Assembly (NCBI RefSeq): GCF_000725285.1 | Contig: NZ_CP007161.1 | Span: forward strand, 853,911 to 917,910 | DNA from: Virgibacillus sp. SK37 | GTDB taxonomy: Bacteria; Bacillota; Bacilli; Bacillales; Amphibacillaceae | Length of the DNA: 64,000 nucleotides | Direction: 5' to 3' | Shown: positions 1 through 8,158 of the stretch, piece by piece | Numbering within the stretch: position 1 is the stretch's first letter | Layout: the number at the start of each line of letters is the position of its first letter | Notes under the pieces: generated by a model | Databases searched by the model: none | Told to the model about the DNA's origin: nothing | Seen by the model: the letters and a program-made list of their open reading frames with translations, nothing else | Made by a program: the position numbers and the translations under genes

Positions 1-58
1 AAGTAGCTTGCAGGGGATTTTTAACCTATTGTAGAAATTCTTATAGGAAAAAATAAAA

Positions 59-102
59 GCCTAACTAACTCTAATTTACGGTGAATTTCGAGTTAGTTGG
101 GC
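59..102 (-). terminator. serA terminator
   Basis: A 13-bp stem (59-71 pairs with 90-102, one G-T wobble) lies downstream of serA. Read on the minus strand it is followed by a T-rich run, as expected for a Rho-independent terminator ending the aminotransferase-serA transcript. Confidence 0.8.
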
Positions 103-214
103 CTTTATGTTTAAAGCATTGTGCGCTGTTAATTATTTCTCATAAAGCAACTCTAGAGATGATTGCTTCTTAAACTTTAAAATTCTTTATTTCTGTTACA
201 GTAGCTTTTCATAT

Positions 215-1801
215 CTATAAATCTACTGCTGTTACTTCGTTTATTTCTTCAAGATCTTTTAAAGCGTTAATTTCTGTGTCCTCCAAGTGTTTATCCACTG
301 TTAGCATCATAATGGCATCTCCACCCATATCAGAACGATCCACCTGCATTGTAGCAATATTAATCTGATGTTCTGCCAACAAGCTTCCCATTCTACCAAT
401 TACTCCTGGCTGATCTTGATGATGAATTACGACAATGTGGCCCTGTGGAGTAACATCAACACTATAATTATCAACCTTAACAATTCGTGGTCCTAAACCG
501 TTTAATAGTGTGCCAGAAACCCTTCGTTCTCCTGACTTCGTTTTTACTTCTAAAGTCAAAAGGTTAGCAAAGCCCTTCGCTTTTGATGTTTTACTTTCAT
601 TCACATTAATTCCTTTTTTATCTGCAAGAAACATTGCGTTTACATCATTTACGTGGTCACCTAAGTGACGTTTCAATATACCTTTAATTGCATTTCGGGT
701 GATCGGAGCTATTTCTCCACCTGACACTTCCCCGGAATAAGTCACATTAATTTCCTCAGGCACTCCCTCTGCTAAATAAATAAGGAAAGTACCAAGCTTT
801 TCTGCAAGCTCAAAATAAGGTCTGATTTTACTAAGTATGTCGCTTGGCACAGATGGAAGATTTACAGGATTGTTTACAGCACCAGATACAAGAAAGTGCA
901 TCACATCTTCACATACATCAATGGCCACATTCTCCTGTGCTTCTACCGTGCTCGCGCCAAGGTGTGGTGTAGCAATAACTTCTGGTAAATCGAGAAGTTT
1001 GTTATCATAAAAAGGCTCTTCTTCAAAAACATCGAGTGCTGCGCCTGCCACTTTTCCTGAAAGAACTGCATCATACAAGGCTTCCTCATCTATAATCCCA
1101 CCACGAGCACAATTCACGATTTGAACACCATCTTTCATTATTTCGAAAGCTTCTTTATTAAGTAAATGCCTGGTTTCTTTTAACAATGGTGTGTGTATAG
1201 TAATGAAATCTGCAGCTTTAAGAACATCTTGAACAGATCCATAGTCCAGCCCCATAGCTTCTGCTTTCTCCTCTGTTAAAAATGGATCATATGCCATTAC
1301 ATTCAATCGCTGGCCTTTGGCTCGATAAGCAACCTCAGCGCCAATTCTGCCTAGACCAATGACACCTAACGTTTTATTTTTTAATTCGGTCCCAACATAC
1401 TTTTTACGATCCCATTGTTGGTTTTTGAGAGATAAATAGGCTTGTGGAATATTTCTTGCCAATGCCATCAGCATCGCCATTGTATGCTCAGCAGCCGAAT
1501 TCGTATTACCATTTGGTGCATTTACTACGATTATCCCATTTTCCGTAGCTGCCTCCAGATCAATATTGTCAACACCGACTCCAGCACGACCAATGATTTT
1601 TAGATTTACTGCTTTCTCAATTAAATCGCGAGTGACCTGTGTTTGGCTTCTTACCAATAATGCATCATAACCAGTAATTCGGATTTTCAACTCTTCAGGT
1701 GTCAGGTCTGTAGCAATGTCTGCTGTAAAATCCTCTGAGTGGAGGAGTGGATGGATACCTTCTTCGCTAAGTGGATCGGTGATCAAGACTTTATGTGCCA
1801 T
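215..1801 (-). CDS. serA: D-3-phosphoglycerate dehydrogenase
   Basis: Oxidises 3-phosphoglycerate to 3-phosphohydroxypyruvate with NAD, the first step of serine synthesis in the cytosol. The 528 residues are the usual length of the long Bacillus SerA form. Visible parts are the N-terminal substrate domain, a Rossmann segment with [10 protein letters not shown] near residue 150, the catalytic-region motifs ARGGIIDE and TPHLGAST of the D-2-hydroxyacid dehydrogenase family, an intervening domain, and a C-terminal ACT domain (about 455-528) beginning near [14 protein letters not shown] that normally mediates serine feedback. The ATG follows an AGGAGGT ribosome site. The aminotransferase gene ends only 20 bases upstream on the same strand, so the two form one operon with a shared terminator downstream. 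No truncation or frameshift is seen. Confidence 0.97.
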   Translation of the reverse strand: MAHKVLITDPLSEEGIHPLLHSEDFTADIATDLTPEELKIRITGYDALLVRSQTQVTRDLIEKAVNLKIIGRAGVGVDNIDLEAATENGIIVVNAPNGNTNSAAEHTMAMLMALARNIPQAYLSLKNQQWDRKKYVGTELKNKTLGVIGLGRIGAEVAYRAKGQRLNVMAYDPFLTEEKAEAMGLDYGSVQDVLKAADFITIHTPLLKETRHLLNKEAFEIMKDGVQIVNCARGGIIDEEALYDAVLSGKVAGAALDVFEEEPFYDNKLLDLPEVIATPHLGASTVEAQENVAIDVCEDVMHFLVSGAVNNPVNLPSVPSDILSKIRPYFELAEKLGTFLIYLAEGVPEEINVTYSGEVSGGEIAPITRNAIKGILKRHLGDHVNDVNAMFLADKKGINVNESKTSKAKGFANLLTLEVKTKSGERRVSGTLLNGLGPRIVKVDNYSVDVTPQGHIVVIHHQDQPGVIGRMGSLLAEHQINIATMQVDRSDMGGDAIMMLTVDKHLEDTEINALKDLEEINEVTAVDL

Positions 1802-1821
1802 TTATAAATAACCTCCTGAAT

Positions 1822-2973
1822 TTATAGTTGTTGAATGTATACTTCTTGTGCGGCCTGAATTCCTCGACCTAATGTAATATCTTTTCCTATCTTTTTAATG
1901 CCGATCTCTATTAAACTAATGGATTGAAGCACGTCTGCAGGTGAGCAGTAACCCATATGACCAATGCGGAAGATTTCTCCTTTTAAATGTTGTTGGCCAC
2001 CGGCTACAGTCATTCTGAAATCCTGCTTAATTATATTTCTAAGCTCCTCTGGATTGAAATCCTCTGGTTTTATAGCTGTAACTGTAGGGGAGGCAGCTGG
2101 GTCGCTTGTCAAAAGTGGAATATTCATTGCTTTGAATGCTGCTCTTGTCATATTCTTCATTACTTGATGTCTCTGATATACCTTTTCTAACGATTCATTC
2201 TCCAATAGTTGCAGCACTTGCTCTAAACCGAATAAAAGAGATACGGCTGGTGTAAAAGGTGTTGAATTTTTTTCCAGGTTATTCCGATACTTTTTTAGGT
2301 CCAAATAAAAACGTGGTTGCTTATTTTTCTCTATTATTTTCCATGCGCGATCACTTGCAGCAATAAATGTAAGCCCTGGTGGTAGCATCATTGCTTTTTG
2401 AGAGCCTGTTACGATAACGTCGATTCCCCATTCATCCATATTGGTTTCCACTGCACCGATACAAGATACACCATCTACAATAAACAACGCATCCGAATTG
2501 GTATGTACTGCTTGGGCTATATCTTTAATTGGATTTAATACCCCGGTAGATGTTTCGCAATAAGTTGCGAACACCGCCTTGATGGATGGATGTTTCTTAA
2601 GTAATTCCGCGATTGCTTGAGGATCTGCGGCATTACCCCAACAGACATCGTGTATGTGTGTAGTAATATTGTACTCGTGACAGATTTTGGCGAACCTCTC
2701 CCCAAATGCTCCAGTAATAATGACTAATACCTCTTCTCCGGGTTGAACTGTATTTACTACAGCTGTTTCTAAACCTGCAGTTCCACTTCCTGAGAGAATC
2801 ATTACTTCTTGAGCTGTACCAAATACTGGCTTTAATCTAGGCTTGATGCTTTCTAATAAGTTTTTGGTTTCCTGATCCCTGTGCCCAATCATGGGTTGGT
2901 TCATGGCTCGATTCACAGAGGGAGGAATAGGAGTGGGACCTGGTATTCTTAAAATTGTTTGTTCAGCAAGCAT
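1822..2973 (-). CDS. class V aminotransferase, probable phosphoserine aminotransferase
   Basis: A PLP-dependent class V aminotransferase of 383 residues, of the alanine-glyoxylate / serine-pyruvate / archaeal-type SerC group. The N-terminal RIPGPTPIPP and GHRD motifs, SGSGTAGLE cofactor loop, aspartate in FIVDGVS and the Schiff-base lysine in TGSQKAMMLPPG (Lys193) are all present. General annotation would call it serine-pyruvate or alanine-glyoxylate aminotransferase. The gene is the first of a two-gene operon with serA, and a sigma-A promoter lies about 95 bases upstream. From that context I infer that it performs the second step of serine synthesis, making phosphoserine with glutamate as amino donor. 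The substrate itself cannot be read from the sequence. Confidence 0.85.
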   Translation of the reverse strand: MLAEQTILRIPGPTPIPPSVNRAMNQPMIGHRDQETKNLLESIKPRLKPVFGTAQEVMILSGSGTAGLETAVVNTVQPGEEVLVIITGAFGERFAKICHEYNITTHIHDVCWGNAADPQAIAELLKKHPSIKAVFATYCETSTGVLNPIKDIAQAVHTNSDALFIVDGVSCIGAVETNMDEWGIDVIVTGSQKAMMLPPGLTFIAASDRAWKIIEKNKQPRFYLDLKKYRNNLEKNSTPFTPAVSLLFGLEQVLQLLENESLEKVYQRHQVMKNMTRAAFKAMNIPLLTSDPAASPTVTAIKPEDFNPEELRNIIKQDFRMTVAGGQQHLKGEIFRIGHMGYCSPADVLQSISLIEIGIKKIGKDITLGRGIQAAQEVYIQQL

Positions 2974-3067
2974 ACTTTTTATCGGCTCCTTCTTTTTAAA
3001 ATCCGAACATTTTATCTAGTTTAACTAAAAAAGGTTTGTTAATCATTGTGTTATGTAAATATTTAAA

Positions 3068-3095
3068 ATCATAGCAGAAATAAATATAATGTCAA
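3068..3095 (-). promoter_or_regulatory. sigma-A promoter of the aminotransferase-serA operon
   Basis: On the minus strand a perfect TTGACA (3090-3095) is separated by 16 bases from TATGAT (3068-3073). It is the only good promoter in the 306-base gap between the aminotransferase and the stress gene. No riboswitch or T-box structure was recognised in the leader. Confidence 0.75.
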
Positions 3096-3251
3096 TAAAA
3101 TATAGAAAATTTAAGATACTTTTTTAATATAGTGTGGATTTTAATTAACCGTAGGGAGGAACATTTAGGATTAGGAGACAGGCAATCTGCATTGAGAAAG
3201 ATTAAACGGCAGTAAGAGGAAGTGTTTAAGTTCATTTGCATCAACAAAAAA

Positions 3252-3273
3252 GGTGAACAATCGTATGTTCACC
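3252..3273 (-). terminator. terminator of the YflT-like gene
   Basis: GGTGAAC (3252-3258) pairs with GTTCACC (3267-3273). On the minus strand the hairpin is followed by seven T residues. It lies a few bases past the stop codon of the stress gene. Confidence 0.8.
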
Positions 3274-3279
3274 AATTCA

Positions 3280-3708
3280 TTAATAGTCTCTCTTAATCGC
3301 AGATTCACTCATATTTATATTATTTACCATTGGTTCATTCGTGGCATCATGGCCCATTTTTAAATCATTATCTGCAATCACAAGTACGCCTCCATTTTCA
3401 ATTGCATCCACATATTCTTTGGCTTGCTTGTCTGTTACAGCAGAATTTAACAGGCGATCGTGTAAGTGGGGATGTGTACCTGCGTCATTGGAGAAGACTC
3501 GTTTTACTTTGTCCATGAAAGTAGGTTCTTCCTCATCGGTAATACTACTTTCAACAGATACATCTGTTCTTTTGTCTAGCTCTTCGAAATCCTCTGTGTT
3601 GGCAAATACTGTAATGTTTTCAGATCTATAACCTTTTAATTCCAAGTTGCTTACAAGTCGTATTACTTCATCATTTGCTTGGAAAGGACCAAAAACTTCC
3701 TTGCCCAT
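3280..3708 (-). CDS. YflT-type general stress protein
   Basis: A 142-residue soluble protein resembling the YflT / GSP17M heat- and stress-induced family of Bacillaceae. Recognisable features are the N-terminal FGPFQANDEVIRLVSNLELKG stretch with a GYRSENITVFA strand, an acidic middle, and the GGVLVIAD strand typical of the fold. No catalytic motif is seen and the biochemical role of the family is unknown. The start has an AGGAGG site eight bases upstream. A SigB-like promoter upstream fits membership of the general stress regulon. It is monocistronic, with its own terminator. The family assignment is from motif resemblance. Confidence 0.75.
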   Translation of the reverse strand: MGKEVFGPFQANDEVIRLVSNLELKGYRSENITVFANTEDFEELDKRTDVSVESSITDEEEPTFMDKVKRVFSNDAGTHPHLHDRLLNSAVTDKQAKEYVDAIENGGVLVIADNDLKMGHDATNEPMVNNINMSESAIKRDY

Positions 3709-3749
3709 ATTTAACCTCCTATCCTAAGAAAAAATACCTATACAAGTAA

Positions 3750-3775
3750 CTTCCCAACGCTAAGCAATTTAAAAC
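3750..3775 (-). promoter_or_regulatory. possible SigB promoter
   Basis: The minus strand reads GTTTTA (3770-3775), a 14-base spacer, then GGGAAG (3750-3755). The SigB consensus is GTTTAA - 12 to 15 bases - GGGTAT, so this matches 5 of 6 and 4 of 6. Its position, about 40 bases before a stress-protein gene, supports it. Confidence 0.5.
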
Positions 3776-3882
3776 GTGGGAAACTATGAAGTAATCGAAT
3801 TTTCTCTTATGAAAGGAGCATTGAGCAAATTTTATACTCCCATATTTTTTTGCTATCATAATAGAAGGTTTTTTTCTATCGT

Positions 3883-4932
3883 TTAAGCTTTTAAACGATA
3901 ACTTAAATTATGCTGCTTTAATGTTTTGTCTTTGCCAAACAAAAAGTGCTTTTCCATATCAGGTGAGTATTTGGAGTTAATGGTTTCAACACCGACTGCT
4001 TCTGCAACAGCTCGAAGCATTGCCGGAGATGCACCACAACATAAGCCAATATAATTAACGCCCAGATCGTTTGCTTCCTTCGCCCATTCTGCCAACTCAT
4101 AACGGTTATGATAAAGTGGATCTAAAGCTGTTGGGAATGTAGTCTCTAAAGGCAAATGACAGCTACAGCCCCCATCTGGCAAGTTAAAAAAGGTTGGATG
4201 TTCTTCTGAAGTACGGTATGGAATTGGCAATGCTCCAACATAGCCATCTACATTTTTTCTGATATCAACTATATATGGTTGCATAGTGTGTGGCCCACGG
4301 AAACAGTTCATTCCTACAACCAATGCCCCTTTTTCGGAAAGAAGTCGGCATGCTTCTTCTACGGTATACCCATCACGGAGAATGTTTTCGCCCATTAAAC
4401 CGAATGTAATAACAGCAGGCAAGCCTTGCTTTTTAATTTCCTCTAAAGCAATCAGAGCTTCTTCATAATAGTAGAACGTTTCCCCGTTAACGAAATCTAC
4501 ACCTTCTTCTTTGCACCATTGAACCATTTCTGCAAATATTTCCCGAACCTTTTCTTTTGATTCAAGGTCATTCTGGTCAAATAAGTTTGTATTGGAGATA
4601 TTTCCTCCTACCAGCGCTTCTTCGATTGGATGCTCCTTGGCTACTTCTTTAGCAAGACGGATTGCATTTCTGTTTAATGGTTCCAGTAAATCTTCCTTAC
4701 CAATAATTCGCATCTTTTCTCGGTGGGCATTGTATGTAAATGCCAGAACAATGTCAGAACCTGCATTCATATAGTCGCGGTAAGCCTGTTTTAAAGCTTC
4801 TGGGTGGTCCAAGGCGACTTCCGGAACAAAAGAGCCAGCCTGTAAATACCCTCTTCTTTCCAGTTCAAATAAGTAACCTTCACCAGCAATGACTGTCCCA
4901 TCTTGTAGACGTTGATCTAAACTTCTTTTCAT
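3883..4932 (-). CDS. homocysteine S-methyltransferase family protein
   Basis: A 349-residue zinc-dependent homocysteine methyltransferase domain (Pcc1/BHMT/MmuM class) expected to make methionine from homocysteine and a methyl donor. The N-terminal GTVIAGEGYLFELERRGYL corresponds to the barrel entry. The zinc-binding cysteines are visible in VVGMNCFRG and in the CC pair of YIGLCCGASP. The length and the spacing around GGCSCHLPLE look closer to betaine-homocysteine methyltransferases than to the shorter MmuM, but the donor cannot be decided. Transcription is controlled by a SAM-I riboswitch just upstream. The stop codon sits within a perfect 10-bp inverted repeat (3877-3900) that has no T tract on either side, so it is not a convincing terminator. 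Confidence 0.88.
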   Translation of the reverse strand: MKRSLDQRLQDGTVIAGEGYLFELERRGYLQAGSFVPEVALDHPEALKQAYRDYMNAGSDIVLAFTYNAHREKMRIIGKEDLLEPLNRNAIRLAKEVAKEHPIEEALVGGNISNTNLFDQNDLESKEKVREIFAEMVQWCKEEGVDFVNGETFYYYEEALIALEEIKKQGLPAVITFGLMGENILRDGYTVEEACRLLSEKGALVVGMNCFRGPHTMQPYIVDIRKNVDGYVGALPIPYRTSEEHPTFFNLPDGGCSCHLPLETTFPTALDPLYHNRYELAEWAKEANDLGVNYIGLCCGASPAMLRAVAEAVGVETINSKYSPDMEKHFLFGKDKTLKQHNLSYRLKA

Positions 4933-4962
4933 TTTGTTTCCTCCTCTTTTTATTGTGTGAAC

Positions 4963-5124
4963 AAAAAAAGCCCCTTCTTTACATAAGAAGAGGCTTTTGT
5001 CACTAAAATAATGTTTCTCCTCTTATCTTCAAGCATGTAATATGCTTCTGGAATTGGCACAGTACTCCATAAGTCTGTTGCCGAGGCTTCGTTGGGCCAG
5101 TCCCTCCACCTCTCTGGATAAGAA
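4963..5124 (-). promoter_or_regulatory. SAM-I riboswitch (S-box) with terminator
   Basis: Read on the minus strand from 5124, the sequence carries the S-box hallmarks in order: CTTATCCAGAGAGGTGGAGG, then GACTGGCCC, GAAGCCTCGGCAAC, GTGCCAATTCC, and a closing GAAGATAAGAG near 5019-5029. This is followed by a terminator hairpin (AAGCCTCTTCTT paired with AAGAAGGGGCTT, about 4968-4996) and a run of seven T. S-box RNAs terminate transcription when S-adenosylmethionine is abundant, so the methyltransferase gene should be expressed in methionine limitation. Confidence 0.96.
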
Positions 5125-5154
5125 ATCTAAATATTCAATTTGATATTAAATAAT

Positions 5155-5183
5155 AACATACAGGAGAAGGTAAACAATGTCAA
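5155..5183 (-). promoter_or_regulatory. promoter of the S-box transcript
   Basis: A perfect TTGACA (5178-5183) and TATGTT (5155-5160) with a 17-base spacer on the minus strand. The predicted start lies about 25 bases ahead of the riboswitch P1 helix. Confidence 0.7.
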
Positions 5184-5360
5184 GTAGATTTTATAATATT
5201 CTGCTTTTAAGGTGTAGTTCAGTTTCTTTTATACATCGAAATTATAGTCTACAATATGAAGTATAATTTAATCCTTATATTGCCGTACATTTCCTTGAAA
5301 AAGGAAACTTTTATGTTAACAATACGTATGTAAGGATAGACGAATACAAGGAGGAAAAAC

Positions 5361-5786
5361 ATGGAAAGTTATAAACCAGCAGGATTTTGGATTCGTTTTT
5401 TGGCAAATTTAGTTGATGGAGTTATTATTTCCATACTAGCATTAATTATCGCAGTCATTATAGGTGATGAGACGTTCTTTCAGGGAGAAACCACAGAAGA
5501 TTCCATATCGGAAGGAATATCAACTTTATTGTATTCCGTAGTATTCATTATACTATTTACGGCAAGCAAATTTCGTGGATCTCTTGGAAAGATGGTTTGT
5601 CAAATACAAGTTTTAAATCAAGATATGACACAGATTAGTATATTAAAATCCATTGGAAGATATTTTTCTTATATTCTGTCGGCTATCCCGTTTATGCTTG
5701 GCTTTATTGTTGCAGGTTTTACGGAAAATAAAAAAGCGCTCCATGATTTCATTTGTGGAACGAGGGTAGTGTACAGGAATAAATAA
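5361..5786 (+). CDS. RDD family membrane protein
   Basis: A 141-residue integral membrane protein with the RDD signature: Arg in GFWIRFLANLVDG near residues 10-20, followed by hydrophobic segments at about 20-37, 55-72 and 105-125, and the family C-terminal pattern HDFICGTRVVYR. RDD proteins occur in many bacteria; some have been linked to ion transport, but the role here is unknown. An AAGGAGG site precedes the ATG. It is the first gene of a plus-strand cluster with an exonuclease, sppA and a second RDD gene; the gap to the next start is 44 bases. Confidence 0.8.
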   Translation: MESYKPAGFWIRFLANLVDGVIISILALIIAVIIGDETFFQGETTEDSISEGISTLLYSVVFIILFTASKFRGSLGKMVCQIQVLNQDMTQISILKSIGRYFSYILSAIPFMLGFIVAGFTENKKALHDFICGTRVVYRNK

Positions 5787-5830
5787 TTTAGATACCAGTG
5801 TAAAAATTTATGATGGGGGGCAACTATTAC

Positions 5831-6442
5831 ATGAATTTTGTATCAATAGATTTTGAAACAGCGAATGAGAAGCGACATAGCCCTTGCGCAGTAGGTCTTG
5901 TAGTTGCCAATGAACACCAAATAATTGATGAATTTTATAGTTTGATAAATCCTATGATGTCTTTTAGTGGCTTTAATATAGGTGTTCACGGAATAACTGA
6001 AAATGATGTTCAAGATGCGCCTACCTTTGCGGAATTATGGCCACAATTAAATAGCTACCTATCCAACAATTTGGTTATTGCACATAATGCCAGCTTTGAT
6101 ATGAGTGTAATTAGAAATACATTAGATTATTTTCAACTTCCATACCCGGAAATGGAATACCTTTGCACAGTGAATATTTCCAAAAAAATCTGGCCACACT
6201 TACAAAACCACAAACTGAATACATTAGCTAGCCATCATAAAATTACTTTTGAGCATCATCACGCACTAGAAGACGCTCGCGTAGCTGCAAAAGTTTTTAT
6301 GAAGGCACTTAATGAACGAAAAGCTGATTCATTGGATAGCTTTTTAAAAATATGCCAAATGAGAAAAGGAAAGATATATGAAAGAGGGTATGTGGCACCA
6401 AAGTCTATTTCAACTAAGAAAAGAAGAAGGATATATTTATAA
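5831..6442 (+). CDS. DnaQ-type 3'-5' exonuclease
   Basis: A DEDDh-family exonuclease related to the DNA polymerase III epsilon fold. Exo I is FVSIDFETAN (Asp and Glu), Exo II contains VIAHNASFDMSVI, and Exo III is HHALEDARVAA with the His and final Asp. A basic tail (KKRRR) ends the protein. I start it at 5831 (203 residues) because the G-rich ribosome site at 5814-5820 is 10 bases ahead; the upstream ATG at 5810 overlaps that site. Single-domain proteins of this kind are usually annotated as exonucleases; the substrate is unknown. It sits 14 bases before sppA in what looks like one transcript. Confidence 0.85.
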   Translation: MNFVSIDFETANEKRHSPCAVGLVVANEHQIIDEFYSLINPMMSFSGFNIGVHGITENDVQDAPTFAELWPQLNSYLSNNLVIAHNASFDMSVIRNTLDYFQLPYPEMEYLCTVNISKKIWPHLQNHKLNTLASHHKITFEHHHALEDARVAAKVFMKALNERKADSLDSFLKICQMRKGKIYERGYVAPKSISTKKRRRIYL

Positions 6443-6456
6443 AAGGAGGTTCATAA

Positions 6457-7452
6457 ATGAATAACAAAAGGTGGTTTGCACTTGTTATTGCAATAGGGTT
6501 GTTTGTTGTCTCTATTGTAGTCCAATTATCTACAAGTGTTGCGACAACCAATTTTGACCAGATGTTTAATTTTGAAGATAATCAACTATCGGAAACTGTA
6601 ATAGAAGAAGGTGCAGTAGATAAAAAAATAGCTGTCTTGCATTTAGAAGGTGTGATTCAGGATGCTTCCGGAGGCTCTCTAATAAATGCGAATGTTTATA
6701 ACCATAAGCGGTTTTTGGATACACTTGAACAAGCAGGAGAGGATTCGTCGGTAAAGGGTATTATTATCCGGGTTAATTCCCCTGGAGGTGGCGTTGTAGA
6801 AAGTGCGGAAATTCATGATAAAATTGTAGATATTCAAAATACATATCAAAAGCCTGTGTATGTATCGATGGGAAATACAGCTGCTTCAGGAGGCTATTAT
6901 ATCTCAGCTCCTGCTGATAAAATTGTCGCACATCCTGCTACATTAACCGGTTCTATCGGTGTTATTATGGAAAGTTTTAACTTTGCTGAATTTGCGGAAG
7001 AACATGGGATTAATTTCAATACAATTAAAAGTGGGAAATACAAGGACATCATGTCTTCCAGTAGAAAAATGACAGACGATGAGCGTGACATTCTTCAAAC
7101 TATGATTGATGACTTATATGGTGACTTTGTTGACGTTATAGTGGAAGGCAGAGAGATGAAAGAACAGAGGGTAAGGGAAATTGGAGACGGTCGTGTTTAT
7201 ACAGGATCCCAAGCGAAAGAGATTAATCTCGTGGATGATTTGGGGACATTGGACGACACGATTGCTTTGATGAAAAAAGACAATCAACTTGGTAAAGCGT
7301 CTGTTATTGAATATGAAAAAGGTTTACCTTTTAACCAATTTTTAAGTGGGACAATGCAAAGTATGCTTGGTACAGAAAAAGATCTTTTCGGAATTCAAGA
7401 ATTCCTAAGACAATCCAATGGACCAAGAGCAATGTATTTATATTCAGAATAA
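6457..7452 (+). CDS. sppA: signal peptide peptidase SppA
   Basis: A membrane-anchored serine protease that degrades cleaved signal peptides. One N-terminal membrane helix (about 7-24) anchors a 331-residue protein, the length of Bacillus short-form SppA. The catalytic serine is Ser144 in NTAASGGYYIS, and Lys196 in KSGKYKDIMS lies 52 residues later, the same spacing as the Ser-Lys dyad of B. subtilis SppA. GIIIRVNSPGGG and the TLTGSIGVI strand are the other conserved blocks. The ribosome site AAAGGAGG is strong. Fifteen bases downstream begins a YteJ-like RDD gene, reproducing the sppA-yteJ pair of B. subtilis. Confidence 0.95.
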   Translation: MNNKRWFALVIAIGLFVVSIVVQLSTSVATTNFDQMFNFEDNQLSETVIEEGAVDKKIAVLHLEGVIQDASGGSLINANVYNHKRFLDTLEQAGEDSSVKGIIIRVNSPGGGVVESAEIHDKIVDIQNTYQKPVYVSMGNTAASGGYYISAPADKIVAHPATLTGSIGVIMESFNFAEFAEEHGINFNTIKSGKYKDIMSSSRKMTDDERDILQTMIDDLYGDFVDVIVEGREMKEQRVREIGDGRVYTGSQAKEINLVDDLGTLDDTIALMKKDNQLGKASVIEYEKGLPFNQFLSGTMQSMLGTEKDLFGIQEFLRQSNGPRAMYLYSE

Positions 7453-7467
7453 GGAGGTGCAGTCATA

Positions 7468-7926
7468 ATGGAAGAGGCAAACGAATTCTCTTTGGCTGAT
7501 CAACCAGTGGTTAGGTATGCTGGCTTTTGGATGCGGTTCTGGGCATACCTGGCAGATCTTCTCATCGTATTTAGTGTGACTGGCATCCTGCTTAGTCCGT
7601 TTAAATTTCTGGAGGGAGCTCCTTTTGATATTGGTTTTTGGACAGTGACAGGTATTTTGGGTTCCTTGATTTTTTATATTTATTTTTTGTTGATGACCAA
7701 GGTATATAATCAAACGTTAGGAAAGATGATTTTTGGCATCAAAGTGATACGTGAAGATCGCCAGCGTCTATTATGGAGTGACCTCTTATTTAGAGAGGTT
7801 GTAGGAAGATTTCTTCACCGTGTATTCTTTTTCACGTTTCTGCTCTATATTGTCGTAGCATTTTCTCCGGAAAAGCAAGGTGTGCATGACAGAATTGGAA
7901 ATACGAGAGTAATCATTGAAGAATGA
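7468..7926 (+). CDS. yteJ: RDD family membrane protein, YteJ-like
   Basis: A 152-residue RDD protein with RYAGFWMRFWAYLADLL at the N terminus, hydrophobic helices near 25-45, 58-78 and 115-132, and the family ending HDRIGNTRVIIEE. In B. subtilis the gene after sppA is yteJ, also an RDD protein, and SppA with YteJ has been linked to lantibiotic resistance. The order here makes this the likely counterpart. An AAGGAGGTG site precedes the ATG, 15 bases after sppA. It ends the cluster, followed by a hairpin. Confidence 0.82.
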   Translation: MEEANEFSLADQPVVRYAGFWMRFWAYLADLLIVFSVTGILLSPFKFLEGAPFDIGFWTVTGILGSLIFYIYFLLMTKVYNQTLGKMIFGIKVIREDRQRLLWSDLLFREVVGRFLHRVFFFTFLLYIVVAFSPEKQGVHDRIGNTRVIIEE

Positions 7927-7934
7927 ATAAGGAT

Positions 7935-7968
7935 AAACAAAGGTAGTCTGCAAAGGCTACCTTTGTTT
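7935..7968 (+). terminator. terminator after the sppA cluster
   Basis: A perfect 12-bp stem (7935-7946 with 7957-7968), A/T-rich at the base, lies 9 bases past the yteJ stop. The T tract is part of the stem. Confidence 0.65.
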
Positions 7969-8073
7969 GTGGACTTTAATAATCATTGATTCACATGCCT
8001 ACCTAAGGCAGATCTTATTTTATACAATTTTTTGTGTTATCTTTTATTTTTAATAAATAAAATTGATTGAGAC

Positions 8074-8102
8074 TTGATTTTATGTAGCGACTGAAATAGT
8101 AT
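8074..8102 (+). promoter_or_regulatory. promoter of the acyl-CoA synthetase gene
   Basis: TTGATT (8074-8079), 17 bases, TAGTAT (8097-8102). No FadR-type operator was recognised nearby. Confidence 0.55.
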
Positions 8103-8158
8103 AAAAGTTAGAATATTCGGTATATCATAGTCATCAAAATAAGTAAGGGGTGGATGTA

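Noticed and set aside
3877-3900. A perfect 10-bp inverted repeat over the stop codon of the homocysteine methyltransferase, considered as a terminator.
   Set aside because: Neither strand has a T tract after the stem; on the minus strand it is followed by A residues.
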